The notes beneath the pieces were generated by a model. That model was not told the origin of the DNA. It saw only the letters and a list, made by a program, of their open reading frames with translations, and searched no databases. A stretch of 64,000 nt of DNA from Curvibacter sp. AEP1-3. GTDB taxonomy: Bacteria; Pseudomonadota; Gammaproteobacteria; Burkholderiales; Burkholderiaceae_C. The stretch lies in the NCBI RefSeq assembly GCF_002163715.1, contig NZ_CP015698.1, positions 1,178,001 to 1,242,000 of the forward strand, in the 5' to 3' direction. Of the stretch, positions 32,251 to 41,902 are shown piece after piece; position 1 is the first letter of the stretch; each line of letters begins with the position of its first letter. The position numbers were made by a program, and so were the translations under genes.

Positions 32251-33426
32251 ATGAAAACCATCCGTTTTGCAGCTACTGCTGTCGCTGTGTCGATCGCGAC
32301 CTTGCTCGCTGCCTGCACCACCATGGGTACAGCCACCAGCGGCTACCCCACCTTGAATGGCGCCAAGCCCCTGGTCATCGGCCACCGTGGTGCCAGCGGC
32401 TACTTGCCCGAACACACCATGGCGTCTTACAAAAAGGCCATTGAAATGGGTGCCGATTTCATCGAGCCTGATCTGGTCGTCACCAAAGACGGTGAGCTGG
32501 TAGCCCGCCACGAACCCAACATCACCGCCACCACCGACGTCTCCACCCGCGCCGAATTTGCCAGCCGCAAAACCACCCGCAAGGTCGATGGCGTGAACGA
32601 GACCGGCTGGTTCGTCACCGACTTCACCCTCGCCGAGCTGCGCACCCTGCGCGCCAAGCAGCCGAATGCTGCGCGCGACAAGTCGTTTGATGGCCAATTC
32701 CAGATCCCGACCTTCCGCGAAATTCTGGAGCTTGCCAAGACCGAGTCGGCACGTACCGGCCGCACCATCGGCGTGTACCCAGAGACCAAGCACCCCACTT
32801 ACCACGTGGATGCCGGTCTGCCCATCGAGCCACGCTTGTTGGCCCTGCTGGCCGAATACGGTTACACCAAGAAAGACTCTCCAGTCATCATCCAGTCGTT
32901 TGAGGTATCCAACCTCAAAGCCCTGCGCAAGCTCACCCAAGTGCGCCTGCTCCAATTGGTGGATGCGGACGATGTGGACTCCAAAGGCAATGTGACACTG
33001 GTCGCTCCTTTCGACAAGCCTTATGACTTTGCTGTAGCCAAAGACAGCCGCACCTTCCCCGACCTGCTGACGCCCAAAGGTCTGGCGGAAGTCAAAACCT
33101 ACGCAGATGGCATCGGCCCCTGGAAGCCCTATCTGGCCAGCGCCGCCCATGTGATGGGTGCTGACGGCAAACCGCGCGACCTCAATGGCGACGGCAAGAT
33201 CACCGACGCTGATCGCGTGGCCCTGCCCCCGACTGACGTGGTGAAGAACGCCCACGCCGCCGGCTTGTTCGTGCACGCCTACACGTTCCGCAGCGAAGCC
33301 CCCGGCTTGCTGTCTGACTACAAGGGTGACCCCAAGGCCGAATACAAGCGTTTTTATGCCCTCGGCGTGGATGGCTTGTTCAGTGACTTCCCGGATACCG
33401 CGGTGTCCGCGCGCGACGGCAAGTAA
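32251..33426 (+). CDS. glpQ: Glycerophosphodiester phosphodiesterase, lipoprotein with EF-hand-like insert
   Basis: 391 residues with a lipobox LLAAC (C22), so probably a periplasmic lipoprotein. Catalytic and calcium residues fit GlpQ-type GDPDs: H45-R46 (GHRGAS), E72 and D74 (IEPDLV), H87 (ARHEPN). The family hydrolyses glycerophosphodiesters to glycerol 3-phosphate and an alcohol. Unusually, residues 310-321 read [12 protein letters not shown], a calcium-binding EF-hand-type loop inserted before the C-terminal barrel strands. A Rho-independent terminator follows. Confidence 0.88.
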   Translation: MKTIRFAATAVAVSIATLLAACTTMGTATSGYPTLNGAKPLVIGHRGASGYLPEHTMASYKKAIEMGADFIEPDLVVTKDGELVARHEPNITATTDVSTRAEFASRKTTRKVDGVNETGWFVTDFTLAELRTLRAKQPNAARDKSFDGQFQIPTFREILELAKTESARTGRTIGVYPETKHPTYHVDAGLPIEPRLLALLAEYGYTKKDSPVIIQSFEVSNLKALRKLTQVRLLQLVDADDVDSKGNVTLVAPFDKPYDFAVAKDSRTFPDLLTPKGLAEVKTYADGIGPWKPYLASAAHVMGADGKPRDLNGDGKITDADRVALPPTDVVKNAHAAGLFVHAYTFRSEAPGLLSDYKGDPKAEYKRFYALGVDGLFSDFPDTAVSARDGK

Positions 33427-33448
33427 GCATCCGCCAGTCCTCACAAAA

Positions 33449-33473
33449 ACAGCGCTTCGGCGCTGTTTTTTTT
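33449..33473 (+). terminator. Rho-independent terminator after the GDPD gene
   Basis: A 7-bp stem ACAGCGC / GCGCTGT with a UUCG tetraloop is followed by eight T residues, 22 bp after the stop codon. Five A residues on the 5' side could also let it work on the other strand. Confidence 0.9.
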
Positions 33474-33561
33474 GGCAGAACAAGCTACCACGCAAGCGCG
33501 TCGCAAGGCCACTCTTGCCGGCGCCCGCAAAGCGGAAGGTGCCCCGTAAAATGGCCGGCAC

Positions 33562-34986
33562 ATGACCGCCCCGCTTGCAAGCCCCCTCCCGCCTGAATCA
33601 GTCCCTCCTCGCACCAACACCCGCACTGAACTCGCGGCTCTCTGGGCTTTGGCCTGGCCCATCCTGATCGGGCAGCTGGCGAATGTGGGCATGTCGGTGG
33701 TGGACGTGGCCATGGCAGGCCATGCGTCGGCCCACGACCTGGCAGGCATATCGCTGGGGGTGTCCATCTGGAACATCGTCATCATCACGCTCATGGGCCT
33801 GATGATGTCCGTGGCCCCCATGGTGGCCCACCATGTGGGTGCTCGAGAGTTCACGCAAGTGCCGCATTTGGTACGCCAAGGCATGTGGAAAGCGCTGGGC
33901 GTGGGCACCGTGGCTATGGTGCTGACCCAGCTCTCCGCACTGGTGTTCGACTACATGGACATCGAGCCACACGTGCACGAGGTAGCCACCGGTTTTGTGT
34001 TCATCATCAGCTTCGCGCTTCCGGCGTTTGCCTGCTACCGGGTGCTCTACGGCTACAGCGCCAGCCTGAACCAGACCAAGCCGCTCATGGTCTTGTCGGT
34101 GGCGGCACTGCTGCTCAACATTCTGGTGAACTGGCTGCTGGTGTTCGGCAGCTGGGGCTTTCCACGGCTGGGGGGCCTGGGTTGTGCCTGGGCCACGCTC
34201 ATCTGCGTGTGGTTCAACTTCCTGGGTCTGCTGGTGTGGATGCGCTTGGCACCCGCCTACCGCAGCACCTGGCCTTTCGCCCAATGGGAAGGCCCGCATC
34301 CCGAAAAACTTGCCGCTTTGTGGAGATTAGGCTTCCCCATCGGGGTGACCTACTTTGCCGAGACCAGCGCTTTCGGCCTGATCGCCCTGCTGATTGCCGG
34401 CTTCGGCAGCCGGGAAGTGGCCGCCCACCAGATTGCCCTGAACTTCACTTCCCTCGTGTTCATGGTGCCCCTGAGTCTGGGCATTGCCCTGCTCACCCGC
34501 GTGGGCCAAAGCCTGGGCGCAGGCGATCCAGTCGCTGCAAAGTTCCGGGCCTGGGTGGGCGTGAAGGCCGGGCTGGGCTTCGGGCTGCTGTCTGCCATCG
34601 GCATTGCAGCAGGCGCACACCAGATTGCTTGGGCTTACACGAACGATGCGAACGTGGCAGCACTGGCTGCCCAGTTGCTGTTTCTGGCGGCGGTGTTCCA
34701 GATGTCGGACTCTGCGCAGGTCGTCATCAGCAGTGCCATCCGGGGCTATAAGGTCTCCCGCAGCCCCATGGTGATACACCTCACCGCGTTCTGGGGTTTC
34801 TCACTGCCCCTGGGTTGCGTGCTGGGTCTGGCGCCACAGTGGCTGCCATGGCGGCCTGCGCAGGCCATGGGCGCCCAAGGGTTTTGGATCGCGTTGGTGG
34901 TGGGTCTCACCGTGGCTGCCGTCGGACTGCTGCTCTTGCTCCAGCGTGTGACGCGGTCGCGTATCCAAGTGGGGGGCCGTGCATGA
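33562..34986 (+). CDS. MATE family efflux transporter (NorM-like)
   Basis: 474 residues with about 12 membrane helices in two MatE repeats. The first starts [19 protein letters not shown] and the second [19 protein letters not shown], both with the typical A-G-H and Q-x-A-L-N patterns ([15 protein letters not shown]). Members use Na+ or H+ to export cationic compounds. The stop overlaps the miaA ATG by 4 bp (ATGA). Confidence 0.9.
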   Translation: MTAPLASPLPPESVPPRTNTRTELAALWALAWPILIGQLANVGMSVVDVAMAGHASAHDLAGISLGVSIWNIVIITLMGLMMSVAPMVAHHVGAREFTQVPHLVRQGMWKALGVGTVAMVLTQLSALVFDYMDIEPHVHEVATGFVFIISFALPAFACYRVLYGYSASLNQTKPLMVLSVAALLLNILVNWLLVFGSWGFPRLGGLGCAWATLICVWFNFLGLLVWMRLAPAYRSTWPFAQWEGPHPEKLAALWRLGFPIGVTYFAETSAFGLIALLIAGFGSREVAAHQIALNFTSLVFMVPLSLGIALLTRVGQSLGAGDPVAAKFRAWVGVKAGLGFGLLSAIGIAAGAHQIAWAYTNDANVAALAAQLLFLAAVFQMSDSAQVVISSAIRGYKVSRSPMVIHLTAFWGFSLPLGCVLGLAPQWLPWRPAQAMGAQGFWIALVVGLTVAAVGLLLLLQRVTRSRIQVGGRA

Positions 34987-35957
34987 GCCAAGCTTTGCCT
35001 TTTTACCTGTGCCTGGCCGGCCCCACCGCTGCCGGCAAAACCGCCGCCGCATTAGCCATCGCAGCGGAGCATGGCGCCGAAATCATCAGCGTAGATTCCG
35101 CCTTGGTCTACCGGGGCATGGACATCGGCACTGCCAAACCCGAAATCCATGAGCTGGCCGTCATGCCCCACCACCTGATCAACATCCGCGACCCCTTGGA
35201 GGCCTACAGCGCTGCCGAGTTTCTCAAGGACGCGAAGGCATTGATCACAGACATCCACGCCCGCGGCAAACTGCCGCTGCTGGTGGGCGGCACCATGCTG
35301 TACTTCAAAGCCTTGTTTGACGGGCTGGATGACATGCCCGCAGCCAGCCCCGAAGTCAGGGCCGCCCTCGAGGCCGAAGCCGCAGACTTGGGCTGGCCCG
35401 CCATGCACGCCCAACTGGCTGCGGTAGACCCGGTGACCGCAGCCCGCTTGGCACCAGCCGACAGCCAGCGTATCCAGCGTGCGCTGGAGGTGTACCGTGT
35501 CTCGGGCAAGCCACTCTCCACCTTTCATGCGCAGCAGGACGCTATCAAAAAAGAAGCTGCTCGCGCAGACAATACGGGCGCCAGTGCCCTTTTTTCCTTG
35601 GAACCGGAGGATCGCGCCTGGCTGCATGCGCGCATCGCCCAGCGCTTTGACCTGATGCTGCAAGGCGGTTTTCTGGATGAAGTCAAAACCCTCATGGCCC
35701 GGGGCGACTTGCACCCCGACCTGCCCAGCATGCGTTGTGTGGGCTACCGCCAGGCATGGGAAGCGTTGGCCGGCACCTCGCCCATGGCCGAGCTGCGCGA
35801 CAAAGGTATCTTCGCGACACGCCAGCTCGCCAAACGGCAGATTACGTGGTTGCGCTCCATGCCGCAGCGCCAAGTGATTGCGGCAGACCAGCCCGACGCG
35901 CAAAGCGCACTGCTGGCTGCTGTACGCGCCGCGCTACGTCAACGGAAGACCCCATGA
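34983..35957 (+). CDS. miaA: tRNA dimethylallyltransferase
   Basis: 324 residues. It transfers dimethylallyl to A37 of UNN-reading tRNAs. The P-loop GPTAAGKT (13-20), [16 protein letters not shown] (37-52), [14 protein letters not shown] and [12 protein letters not shown] are all present. An insertion at residues 187-201 ([15 protein letters not shown]) is a copy of the dispersed repeat in a loop after [11 protein letters not shown] that varies between species. Gene starts and stops overlap with the MATE gene upstream and the ABC ATPase downstream (ATGA at both junctions), so all three are one transcript. Confidence 0.95.
   Translation: MSQALPFYLCLAGPTAAGKTAAALAIAAEHGAEIISVDSALVYRGMDIGTAKPEIHELAVMPHHLINIRDPLEAYSAAEFLKDAKALITDIHARGKLPLLVGGTMLYFKALFDGLDDMPAASPEVRAALEAEAADLGWPAMHAQLAAVDPVTAARLAPADSQRIQRALEVYRVSGKPLSTFHAQQDAIKKEAARADNTGASALFSLEPEDRAWLHARIAQRFDLMLQGGFLDEVKTLMARGDLHPDLPSMRCVGYRQAWEALAGTSPMAELRDKGIFATRQLAKRQITWLRSMPQRQVIAADQPDAQSALLAAVRAALRQRKTP
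35541..35584 (+). repeat. Dispersed 45-bp repeat, copy 5 (inside miaA)
   Basis: Forward copy: gctatcaaaa, then gaagctgctcgcgca, then tacgggcgccag. It begins exactly at codon 187 and is read [15 protein letters not shown], in the same phase as the amiC copy. Confidence 0.85.
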
Positions 35958-36610
35958 TTCTGCGCATTTCCGGTTTGGCCAAGCACTACGGCACCACGCC
36001 GGTGTTCAAGAACGTCCATCTGGACGTGGCGCCTGGTGAGTTTGTCGCTATCGTGGGCGAGTCCGGCGTGGGCAAGTCCACCTTGCTCAACTGCATGGCG
36101 GGTTTGGACAGCTGGGACAGCGGTACGGTGGAACTCGCGAGCCAGAACCTTGGCACCCTTTCCGACGACGGCCGCGCGCTGCTGCGCCGGGAGAGTGTGG
36201 GATTTGTATTCCAGGCCTTTCATGTATTGCCGCACCTCGACGTCGCCCAGAATGTGACTCTCCCGTTACTGCTTCTGGGACGTGATGAACCGGACCGTGT
36301 GAACGCCATGCTGCAGGCCGTGGGCTTGGGCGATCTGGGCGCACGACTGCCCCAGCAACTCAGCGGCGGGCAGTTACAGCGCGTTGCTATCGCCCGAGCA
36401 TTGGTGCATCAGCCGGCGCTTATTTTGGCGGACGAACCCACCGGCAACCTGGACCCCGGCACAGCCGCCAAAGTGATGGAGGCCTTGGTGCACCAGTCCC
36501 GCGAACATGGCAGCGCACTGGTGCTCGTGACCCACTCACTGGCCGCGACCGAACAGGCCGACCGGGTACTGCATTTGCGCGCCGAAGGCATGACGGACGC
36601 TCGTGGCTGA
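35954..36610 (+). CDS. ABC transporter ATP-binding protein, LolD/MacB-type
   Basis: 218 residues with Walker A GESGVGKS (35-42), signature [10 protein letters not shown] (136-145), Walker [13 protein letters not shown] (156-167) and H-loop H194. The sequence groups with ATPases of FtsX-type permeases (LolD, YbbA, AttE). No permease gene is adjacent. The FtsX-type permease at 44415-47099 is the only candidate partner in the window. It is coupled to miaA by an ATGA overlap. Confidence 0.85.
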   Translation: MILRISGLAKHYGTTPVFKNVHLDVAPGEFVAIVGESGVGKSTLLNCMAGLDSWDSGTVELASQNLGTLSDDGRALLRRESVGFVFQAFHVLPHLDVAQNVTLPLLLLGRDEPDRVNAMLQAVGLGDLGARLPQQLSGGQLQRVAIARALVHQPALILADEPTGNLDPGTAAKVMEALVHQSREHGSALVLVTHSLAATEQADRVLHLRAEGMTDARG

Positions 36611-36676
36611 CAAACGCCAGGCGCTGCGTTAGACTGCCTGCGAAATTTGTAACAAAACGCACACGCAGCCCACATC

Positions 36677-37513
36677 TTGAAGTCTCCAGCAGGCATCAAC
36701 CGTCGCATCGCCATGGCAAGCTTGGGCATCAGCGTGTCAGGCCTCGCAACGGCACATTGCAATCGCGCCATCCAAGTGCCCGTGTCTGCCACGGGCCAGA
36801 GCGTAGTCATTGATGGCGATGCCGTGCGCGGCATTTACCCCGACATCCTCAACGCCATTTCCACGAAAGAGAAATGCCGCTTTGTTGTCACGCCGGTTCC
36901 CCGCGCCCGCCTTGAAAAACTGTACGAGAGCGGCAAGGCCGACATGATTGTGGCGAGCACCCGGTCTGTGAGGCGGGATGAGTTCGGCGTATTCGTCCCC
37001 ATGGTGCGGAGCCGAGCCATGGTGATTTCCTTGGGCGACTTGCAACGTGCACCCTTCAAAACGACGCAGGACGTACTGAACAACAAAGAGGTCCGGTTGG
37101 TGGTGGTGCGCGGCTACGACTATGGCAACGCGTACCACGAGCTGATCGAGGCGATGGGCAAAGAGAACCGGGTTCTTCTGGAGGCCGATCCCAACGCGGT
37201 AGCGCGCCTGATGAAGACCAACCCTAACGATGTGACCATCATGGTGCCCACCATCATCTACGGTGCCATGCAGGAAGATGCGCGATTGAGCGACCAATTG
37301 GAAAAGTTGCGCTTTGAACCCCTGGACAACATTCCATGGGGAGAGAGTGGCGTCTACCTCTCCAAGACCTCACTGGAGCCCGGCCTGATGAAGTTCCTCC
37401 AGTCTGCGATGCAGCGCACCGCACAGGCCGGTACTGTGCACAAAGGCTTCGCGGCCTATTACCCGCCGCAGGTGCTCAAGGACAGCATCAAGCCATTAGA
37501 GAAAATCCCATAA
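36677..37513 (+). CDS. Periplasmic solute-binding protein, family 3-like
   Basis: 278 residues from a TTG start at 36677; an ATG at 36713 (MASLGISVSGLATA) would leave a short signal-like segment. The body resembles SBP_bac_3 domains of amino-acid transporters: GIYPDILNAIS, RARLEKLYESGKADMIV, STRSVRRDEFGVFVP and the Y-G-N segment. No ABC permease or ATPase of that class is next to it, so it may be a stand-alone sensor or binding protein. It ends at a strong bidirectional terminator. Confidence 0.7.
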   Translation: MKSPAGINRRIAMASLGISVSGLATAHCNRAIQVPVSATGQSVVIDGDAVRGIYPDILNAISTKEKCRFVVTPVPRARLEKLYESGKADMIVASTRSVRRDEFGVFVPMVRSRAMVISLGDLQRAPFKTTQDVLNNKEVRLVVVRGYDYGNAYHELIEAMGKENRVLLEADPNAVARLMKTNPNDVTIMVPTIIYGAMQEDARLSDQLEKLRFEPLDNIPWGESGVYLSKTSLEPGLMKFLQSAMQRTAQAGTVHKGFAAYYPPQVLKDSIKPLEKIP

Positions 37514-37517
37514 AAAA

Positions 37518-37545
37518 AGCCTCTGTGGATCACAGAGGCTTTTTG
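37518..37545. terminator. Bidirectional Rho-independent terminator
   Basis: A perfect 10-bp stem AGCCTCTGTG / CACAGAGGCT (37518-37527 and 37531-37540) with a GAT loop is flanked by A-runs on the left and T-runs on the right. It sits between the convergent solute-binding-protein gene and the PEP-CTERM gene and should serve both. Confidence 0.93.
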
Positions 37546-37558
37546 CATTCAAGAGGAA

Positions 37559-38320
37559 TCAGACCTTCTTCTTGCGCCGCACCATCGCACCGATTGCCGC
37601 CAAACCAGCCAACAACATGGCGTAGGTTTCTGGCTCCGGGACCGCAGCGGTAATGCTCATGAATGTGTAGTCAGATTCATTGGTACATGTGTGGCAACTC
37701 ATGAGGCCAGGCGCAGCACCGAAAGATACTTGTTTAACCAACTTGTTGCCGAACGGATTCACCACAGACCATGCTCCGCCTTTTCCTAAAGTCGCGGGAC
37801 TCAGCATATTGACAGCGGTGCCTCCCACACTCCACGTTGCGCTCGTATCGCCCGTGGCAATCAGGCTGAAAGAGCCCAAGCTGTTATCCGCATAAACCAC
37901 AGAAATAACCGCCTTTTCTTTCATATCGCTGTATTCAGCGCCATTGAAAAGGAGGCCAACAGTGAAGCTCTTGATATGAATCGCACTAGAAAAGGAGCCC
38001 TTGATGGTCTCACCAATATCAATTTCCCCTGGAGTTCGTTCACCACCCGACTTCGGAGAAACACCAACGCCCTGATAACCGTCTTGCGCATTTTTGAAGC
38101 TGAACTTTGCTTCGTCTCTGCCTTTGTACGCGGAAAAATCGGCGGTTACTCCACCCAGAAAGCTCGTGCTGTAGATGCTGGAAGTACCAAAGTTGACGCC
38201 ATAGATGGTGTCGAACGTGTTGGCTTTAGTCAGCAACGTGACCGGAGTGGCTTGCGCGATGGAACTCGCAAGAAATATAACCAAAAAGGCGAGCCTAGTC
38301 TTCATTGATGAAATAGTCAT
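37559..38320 (-). CDS. PEP-CTERM domain protein
   Basis: 253 residues (MTISSMKTRLAFLV start at 38320, or MKTRLAFL at 38305). It has an N-terminal signal peptide ending near SSIAQA, a beta-rich extracellular domain, and a C-terminal sorting signal VPEPETYAMLLAGLAAIGAM followed by RRKKK. Such proteins are cleaved by exosortase EpsH-type enzymes and exported to the surface or into exopolysaccharide. No exosortase is in this window. The body is not recognisable; C-x2-C (CHTC) near residue 207 is the only cysteine pair. It lies just downstream of thiBPQ on the same strand. Confidence 0.85.
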   Translation of the reverse strand: MTISSMKTRLAFLVIFLASSIAQATPVTLLTKANTFDTIYGVNFGTSSIYSTSFLGGVTADFSAYKGRDEAKFSFKNAQDGYQGVGVSPKSGGERTPGEIDIGETIKGSFSSAIHIKSFTVGLLFNGAEYSDMKEKAVISVVYADNSLGSFSLIATGDTSATWSVGGTAVNMLSPATLGKGGAWSVVNPFGNKLVKQVSFGAAPGLMSCHTCTNESDYTFMSITAAVPEPETYAMLLAGLAAIGAMVRRKKKV

Positions 38321-38406
38321 TTCTGCACCCTGTAATTTGTAACCGGACGATACAGATACTCGGCCCACCTTGCGATAGGCCGGTCGGACTACTTTGCGGA
38401 ACTATT

Positions 38407-39081
38407 TCACCAAACCTGCAGCAAAGTGCCCTCAGTGAGGCGATAGCCCCTTGCGGCTATAGCCCGCGCCTCCGACTCGTCATGCGTGACCCACAAGGTA
38501 GCCATCCGGTGTTCAGCGATATGGGCCTTGAATTCGTCCCGCAGTTGCAAGCGCAAGTCAGCATCCAGCGCTGAGAAAGGCTCGTCCAGCAGCAGGGCCC
38601 GGGGCCGGGTGATCAGCGCACGGGCGAGCGCCACGCGTTGTTGCTCGCCGCCGGAGAGTTGCCAGACTTTGGACAAAGCGTAGGCCGACAAGCCGAAGCG
38701 CGCCAGCATGGCCCGCGCTTGATCGCACGCGGCCGCTTTGGGTATGCGCTGCTCGACCAGGCCGAACGCTACGTTGTCCTGCACGTTGAGGTGCGGGAAC
38801 AGGGCGAAATCCTGAAACATGAGCGCAAAGCCGCGCCGCTCGGGCGGTGTGACAGAAATGTCTGCGCCATCCATGCGCACCATGCCGGCATCCGCCTGCT
38901 CCAGCCCGGCCGCAATGCGCAACAAGGTGCTTTTGCCGCTGCCGCTGGGTCCGAGCAAGGCCACGGTTTCGCCAGCGGCCACTGCCACCGATGCGCCACG
39001 CAGCAAGGCTTTCGGCGCACCGCGCGGCGGTGCCCATTGTTTGGAAATGTTCAGCAGCTCAAGCACGCGCTTCGTCCTCAT
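38407..39081 (-). CDS. thiQ: Thiamine ABC transporter ATP-binding protein
   Basis: 224 residues from ATG at 39081; an ATG at 39096 or a GTG at 39066 (preceded by GAGGA) are alternatives. Walker A GPSGSGKST (44-52), signature LSGGEQQRVA (142-151) and Walker B ALLLDEPFSALD (162-173) are intact. The gene overlaps the 3' end of thiP. By position after thiB and thiP, and under a TPP riboswitch, it energises import of thiamine or its phosphates. Confidence 0.88.
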   Translation of the reverse strand: MRTKRVLELLNISKQWAPPRGAPKALLRGASVAVAAGETVALLGPSGSGKSTLLRIAAGLEQADAGMVRMDGADISVTPPERRGFALMFQDFALFPHLNVQDNVAFGLVEQRIPKAAACDQARAMLARFGLSAYALSKVWQLSGGEQQRVALARALITRPRALLLDEPFSALDADLRLQLRDEFKAHIAEHRMATLWVTHDESEARAIAARGYRLTEGTLLQVW

Positions 39082-40630
39082 CCGTGGGCCATTCAATCAA
39101 CACAAAGGCCAGCAAGGCCAGCCCCATCAACACACAAGCCAACACTTGTGCAGCTGCCAGATTGTCCGCCCCCGGTTTGCCCAGATGCTGGTAGATCAGG
39201 GTGGTGAGCGTTGCCCACTCAGGGCGCGATAAAAACAGGCTGACCGCAAATTCCCCCACTGCGGTGGCAGCGGCAAATGCCATTCCCCGGCGCAAGGCCG
39301 GTGCCAGCAATGGCAAGGTCACCCGCCAGAAGCAGCGCCACGGACTTGCGCCCAAGCTGCGCGCGGCCTCCAGGTAGTGCGCGGGCAGGCTGTCCAGCCT
39401 CGCAGCCAGCGACTTGGCGACGAAGGGATAGGCCAACAACGCATACGCCGCTACCAGCACCCCGAAGCTGCCGCTCCACTGCGGGTACAGCAGCAGCAAA
39501 CCAAAAGCCACCATCACCGGCGACACAATAAAAGGCAGAAACACCAGCGTGCGCAGCCACAGCACCCGCTGCGCGGCCAAGGCGTGCGCCAGCCCTAAGC
39601 CGGTAGCCAGCGCCAGCGCCAGTGCGGAGAATTGCGCGGTGTTGGACAAGGCCAAGAGTGTGTCTTCATCGGTCAACACGGTCCACGCGATTGCTCCTGA
39701 ATTCATAGCGCCTCGCGCAATGCTGACGAGCGGCGCAGCACAAATAAGCATCCATATCAACACAACAGCGACCACTGTCCCCCAAGCGGCCCAGCCCTGC
39801 GGGCGACGGCGGGGTATGGCGTCTGCACGCGCGGGTGTGGCCAAACGGCGCTCCATGAAGGCATAGCCCCAGGCCACGATGGCGGTGAGTGCCAGCATCC
39901 AAAAAGACAGCACACCGGCCTGCCCGAGCTGCAGCTCGTGGGCGACCAAGGTGTAGATCTCGACCTCGGCGGTGGCGTAGTCCTGCCCGCCCAACACCAG
40001 CGCCAAGCCGAAACCTGAGAAGCAATACAGAAACACCAGGCACAGGGCGGAGGCCAACCACGGTGCTATCGCCGGCCACTCCACCCGCCAGAAGGCCCGC
40101 CAAGGTGTGGCCCCCAGACTGCGGGCCGCGGCCACCCGCGCGGCACTCACGCTGGAAAGCGCATCGACGCCAGCACGCACCACCACACACAGATTGAAAA
40201 ACAAGTTGCCATACAGCAGCAGCCAGGGTGTGCCTTGCAGGTCCGGTCCGCCCCAGTGGGCCAGCCAGCCCTTGGGCCCTGCCAGCGCCAACACCCCCAT
40301 GGCGGCCACCAGCGTGGGCACTACAAAGGGCAGCATCAGCCCTCGCAACAGGAGTGCCCTGCCGGGGAACTCCCAGCGTGCCAGCACCCAAGCCATGGGC
40401 AAGCCGAGCAGCAAAGTAACAGCGCAGGTCATGGCCGCTTGCACCAGTGACCAAAGCAGGCGCCCGCGCAAATAGTCGTCCTGCCAAGGTGCCCACAAGC
40501 TCTCCGCACCCCAGCCCTCCGCGAGCAAGCGCAGCGCCGGCGCTACCAAGACCACCGCGAGAAACGCCAGTGGCACAGCCGCCAGCCACCAGCGCGCAAT
40601 CGGGCTGGATCGACATACCAGAGGCAGCAT
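39059..40630 (-). CDS. thiP: Thiamine ABC transporter permease
   Basis: 523 residues with about 12 membrane helices in two fused binding-protein-dependent permease halves. Each half carries an EAA-like loop: AARSLGATPWRAFWRVEWP in the first and EAARSLGASPWRCFWRVTLP in the second. The fused architecture is that of ThiP and FbpB. It lies 40 bp after thiB and overlaps thiQ by 23 bp. Its place below a TPP riboswitch fixes the substrate class better than the sequence does. Confidence 0.9.
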   Translation of the reverse strand: MLPLVCRSSPIARWWLAAVPLAFLAVVLVAPALRLLAEGWGAESLWAPWQDDYLRGRLLWSLVQAAMTCAVTLLLGLPMAWVLARWEFPGRALLLRGLMLPFVVPTLVAAMGVLALAGPKGWLAHWGGPDLQGTPWLLLYGNLFFNLCVVVRAGVDALSSVSAARVAAARSLGATPWRAFWRVEWPAIAPWLASALCLVFLYCFSGFGLALVLGGQDYATAEVEIYTLVAHELQLGQAGVLSFWMLALTAIVAWGYAFMERRLATPARADAIPRRRPQGWAAWGTVVAVVLIWMLICAAPLVSIARGAMNSGAIAWTVLTDEDTLLALSNTAQFSALALALATGLGLAHALAAQRVLWLRTLVFLPFIVSPVMVAFGLLLLYPQWSGSFGVLVAAYALLAYPFVAKSLAARLDSLPAHYLEAARSLGASPWRCFWRVTLPLLAPALRRGMAFAAATAVGEFAVSLFLSRPEWATLTTLIYQHLGKPGADNLAAAQVLACVLMGLALLAFVLIEWPTDEDEARA

Positions 40631-40670
40631 CCCGGCCTTACGCTCTACGCACTGCTGTCTGTGACAACAC

Positions 40671-41714
40671 TTACTTCAAGACCACCTTGGTCCAGCGGGC
40701 TACCCATTCCGCGCCTTTGGCCGCGATGTCCGCGTCCGACGGTGCGCTGAAGGCGGTTGGCTCTGGAGCGAACTTGAAGGCCTCAGCCTTGGCCACACCA
40801 GCTTCGGCGGGGAACATCCACATCTCAGTTTGCATGCCGGTTTGAACGGGGGCAGAACGCATGAAGTCCACAAATTTCTCGGCGGCGGCGCGGTTTTTAC
40901 CGCCCTTGACCAAGGCCACGCCTTCGACCTGGCGGAACACCGCGCCCGGCAAGCTCAAGGAGCCTGTGGGTGGCTCGGCCAATTTGGTCTTGCTGTAGAA
41001 AAGCTCGGCCGCGGGGCTGCTGGCGTAGCTCACCACCAGGGGATGCTTGCCGCCGTTCTGGCTGAACTCGGTGTAGTAGGCCTCGGTCCAGCCCTTGGCC
41101 ACTTTGAGACCGTTGACGCGCAGCTTGGCCCAGAAATCAAAGGCCTTGTCTTCGCCCAAGGTGGCGATGGTAGAGAGCAAAAACGCATAGCCGGGGCTGC
41201 TGGTGGCCGGGTTTTGCACGACCAGCAACTTGGCGTAGGCAGGTTGGGTCAAGTCGTCCAGGGTTTTGGGCAAGGCCACACCGTTTTTGGCGAACCAGGC
41301 TTTGTCGTAGTTCAGGGTGACATAGCCGTAGTCCACCGGCACCAAGGGCGCGGGCAGTTCAGCCACGGGTTTGCGGCCGGCCGCAGCGGGGGCACCGGCT
41401 TCCAACACGTCAGCCGCCAGTGCCTTGGGGGCCAAAGCGTTGTCAATGCCATACACCACGTCGGCAATCGGGTTGGCCTTGGTGAGGATGAGCTTGTTGA
41501 GCATCTCGCCGGCATCACCCGCTTTGGTGATTCGCAGCTTTACACCGTTCTCTTTTTCAAACTGGGCCAGCAATGGCTTGGGGACGGTGAAGGAGCTGTG
41601 TGTCAGCACGCGCAAGTCGGCGGCGTGGGCAGCGGTGAGGCCAGCGGTAAGACCAGCGGCTAAAAAGGCGGCGCCCAGAGTGGTCTTCAGAAACGAAAAA
41701 ATCCCGTGTTGCAT
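40671..41714 (-). CDS. thiB: Thiamine ABC transporter substrate-binding protein
   Basis: 347 residues with a signal peptide ending near LTAAHA (about residue 31). ThiB-like segments include LRVLTHSSFTVPKPLL, ADVVYGIDNALAPKAL, VPVDYGYVTLNYDK, LLVVQNPATSSPGYAFLL and KGWTEAYYTEF. It is periplasmic and captures thiamine, TMP or TPP for ThiPQ. It is the first gene after the TPP riboswitch. Confidence 0.92.
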   Translation of the reverse strand: MQHGIFSFLKTTLGAAFLAAGLTAGLTAAHAADLRVLTHSSFTVPKPLLAQFEKENGVKLRITKAGDAGEMLNKLILTKANPIADVVYGIDNALAPKALAADVLEAGAPAAAGRKPVAELPAPLVPVDYGYVTLNYDKAWFAKNGVALPKTLDDLTQPAYAKLLVVQNPATSSPGYAFLLSTIATLGEDKAFDFWAKLRVNGLKVAKGWTEAYYTEFSQNGGKHPLVVSYASSPAAELFYSKTKLAEPPTGSLSLPGAVFRQVEGVALVKGGKNRAAAEKFVDFMRSAPVQTGMQTEMWMFPAEAGVAKAEAFKFAPEPTAFSAPSDADIAAKGAEWVARWTKVVLK

Positions 41715-41788
41715 GGTGTGCTCTCTTTCAATGCGCCGGCGAAGGCTGCATCAAAAACCGGCATCCGCAAACGGGACTCTGGCTTCTC

Positions 41789-41862
41789 ACACTTCCTACG
41801 CTGGCATAACCCAGATCAGGTACATGGGGTATTTCTCAGTCCTGTGACGGACACCCCCGGTG
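41789..41862 (-). ncRNA. TPP riboswitch (THI box)
   Basis: Read on the minus strand, the leader holds the conserved THI-box blocks in order: CCGGGGGTG, GACTGAGAAATACCC, ACCTGATCTGGGTTATGCC and AGCGTAGGAAGT. These form the P2/P3 and P4/P5 arms of the thiamine pyrophosphate aptamer. It ends 74 bp upstream of the thiB start, so rising TPP should switch off thiBPQ. A GCCGG/CCGGC inverted pair near the thiB start could be part of the expression platform. Confidence 0.95.
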
Positions 41863-41902
41863 GAAGCCGTGATTGTAGGCTTTCAGCCCGTGGCTGCACG
41901 CG

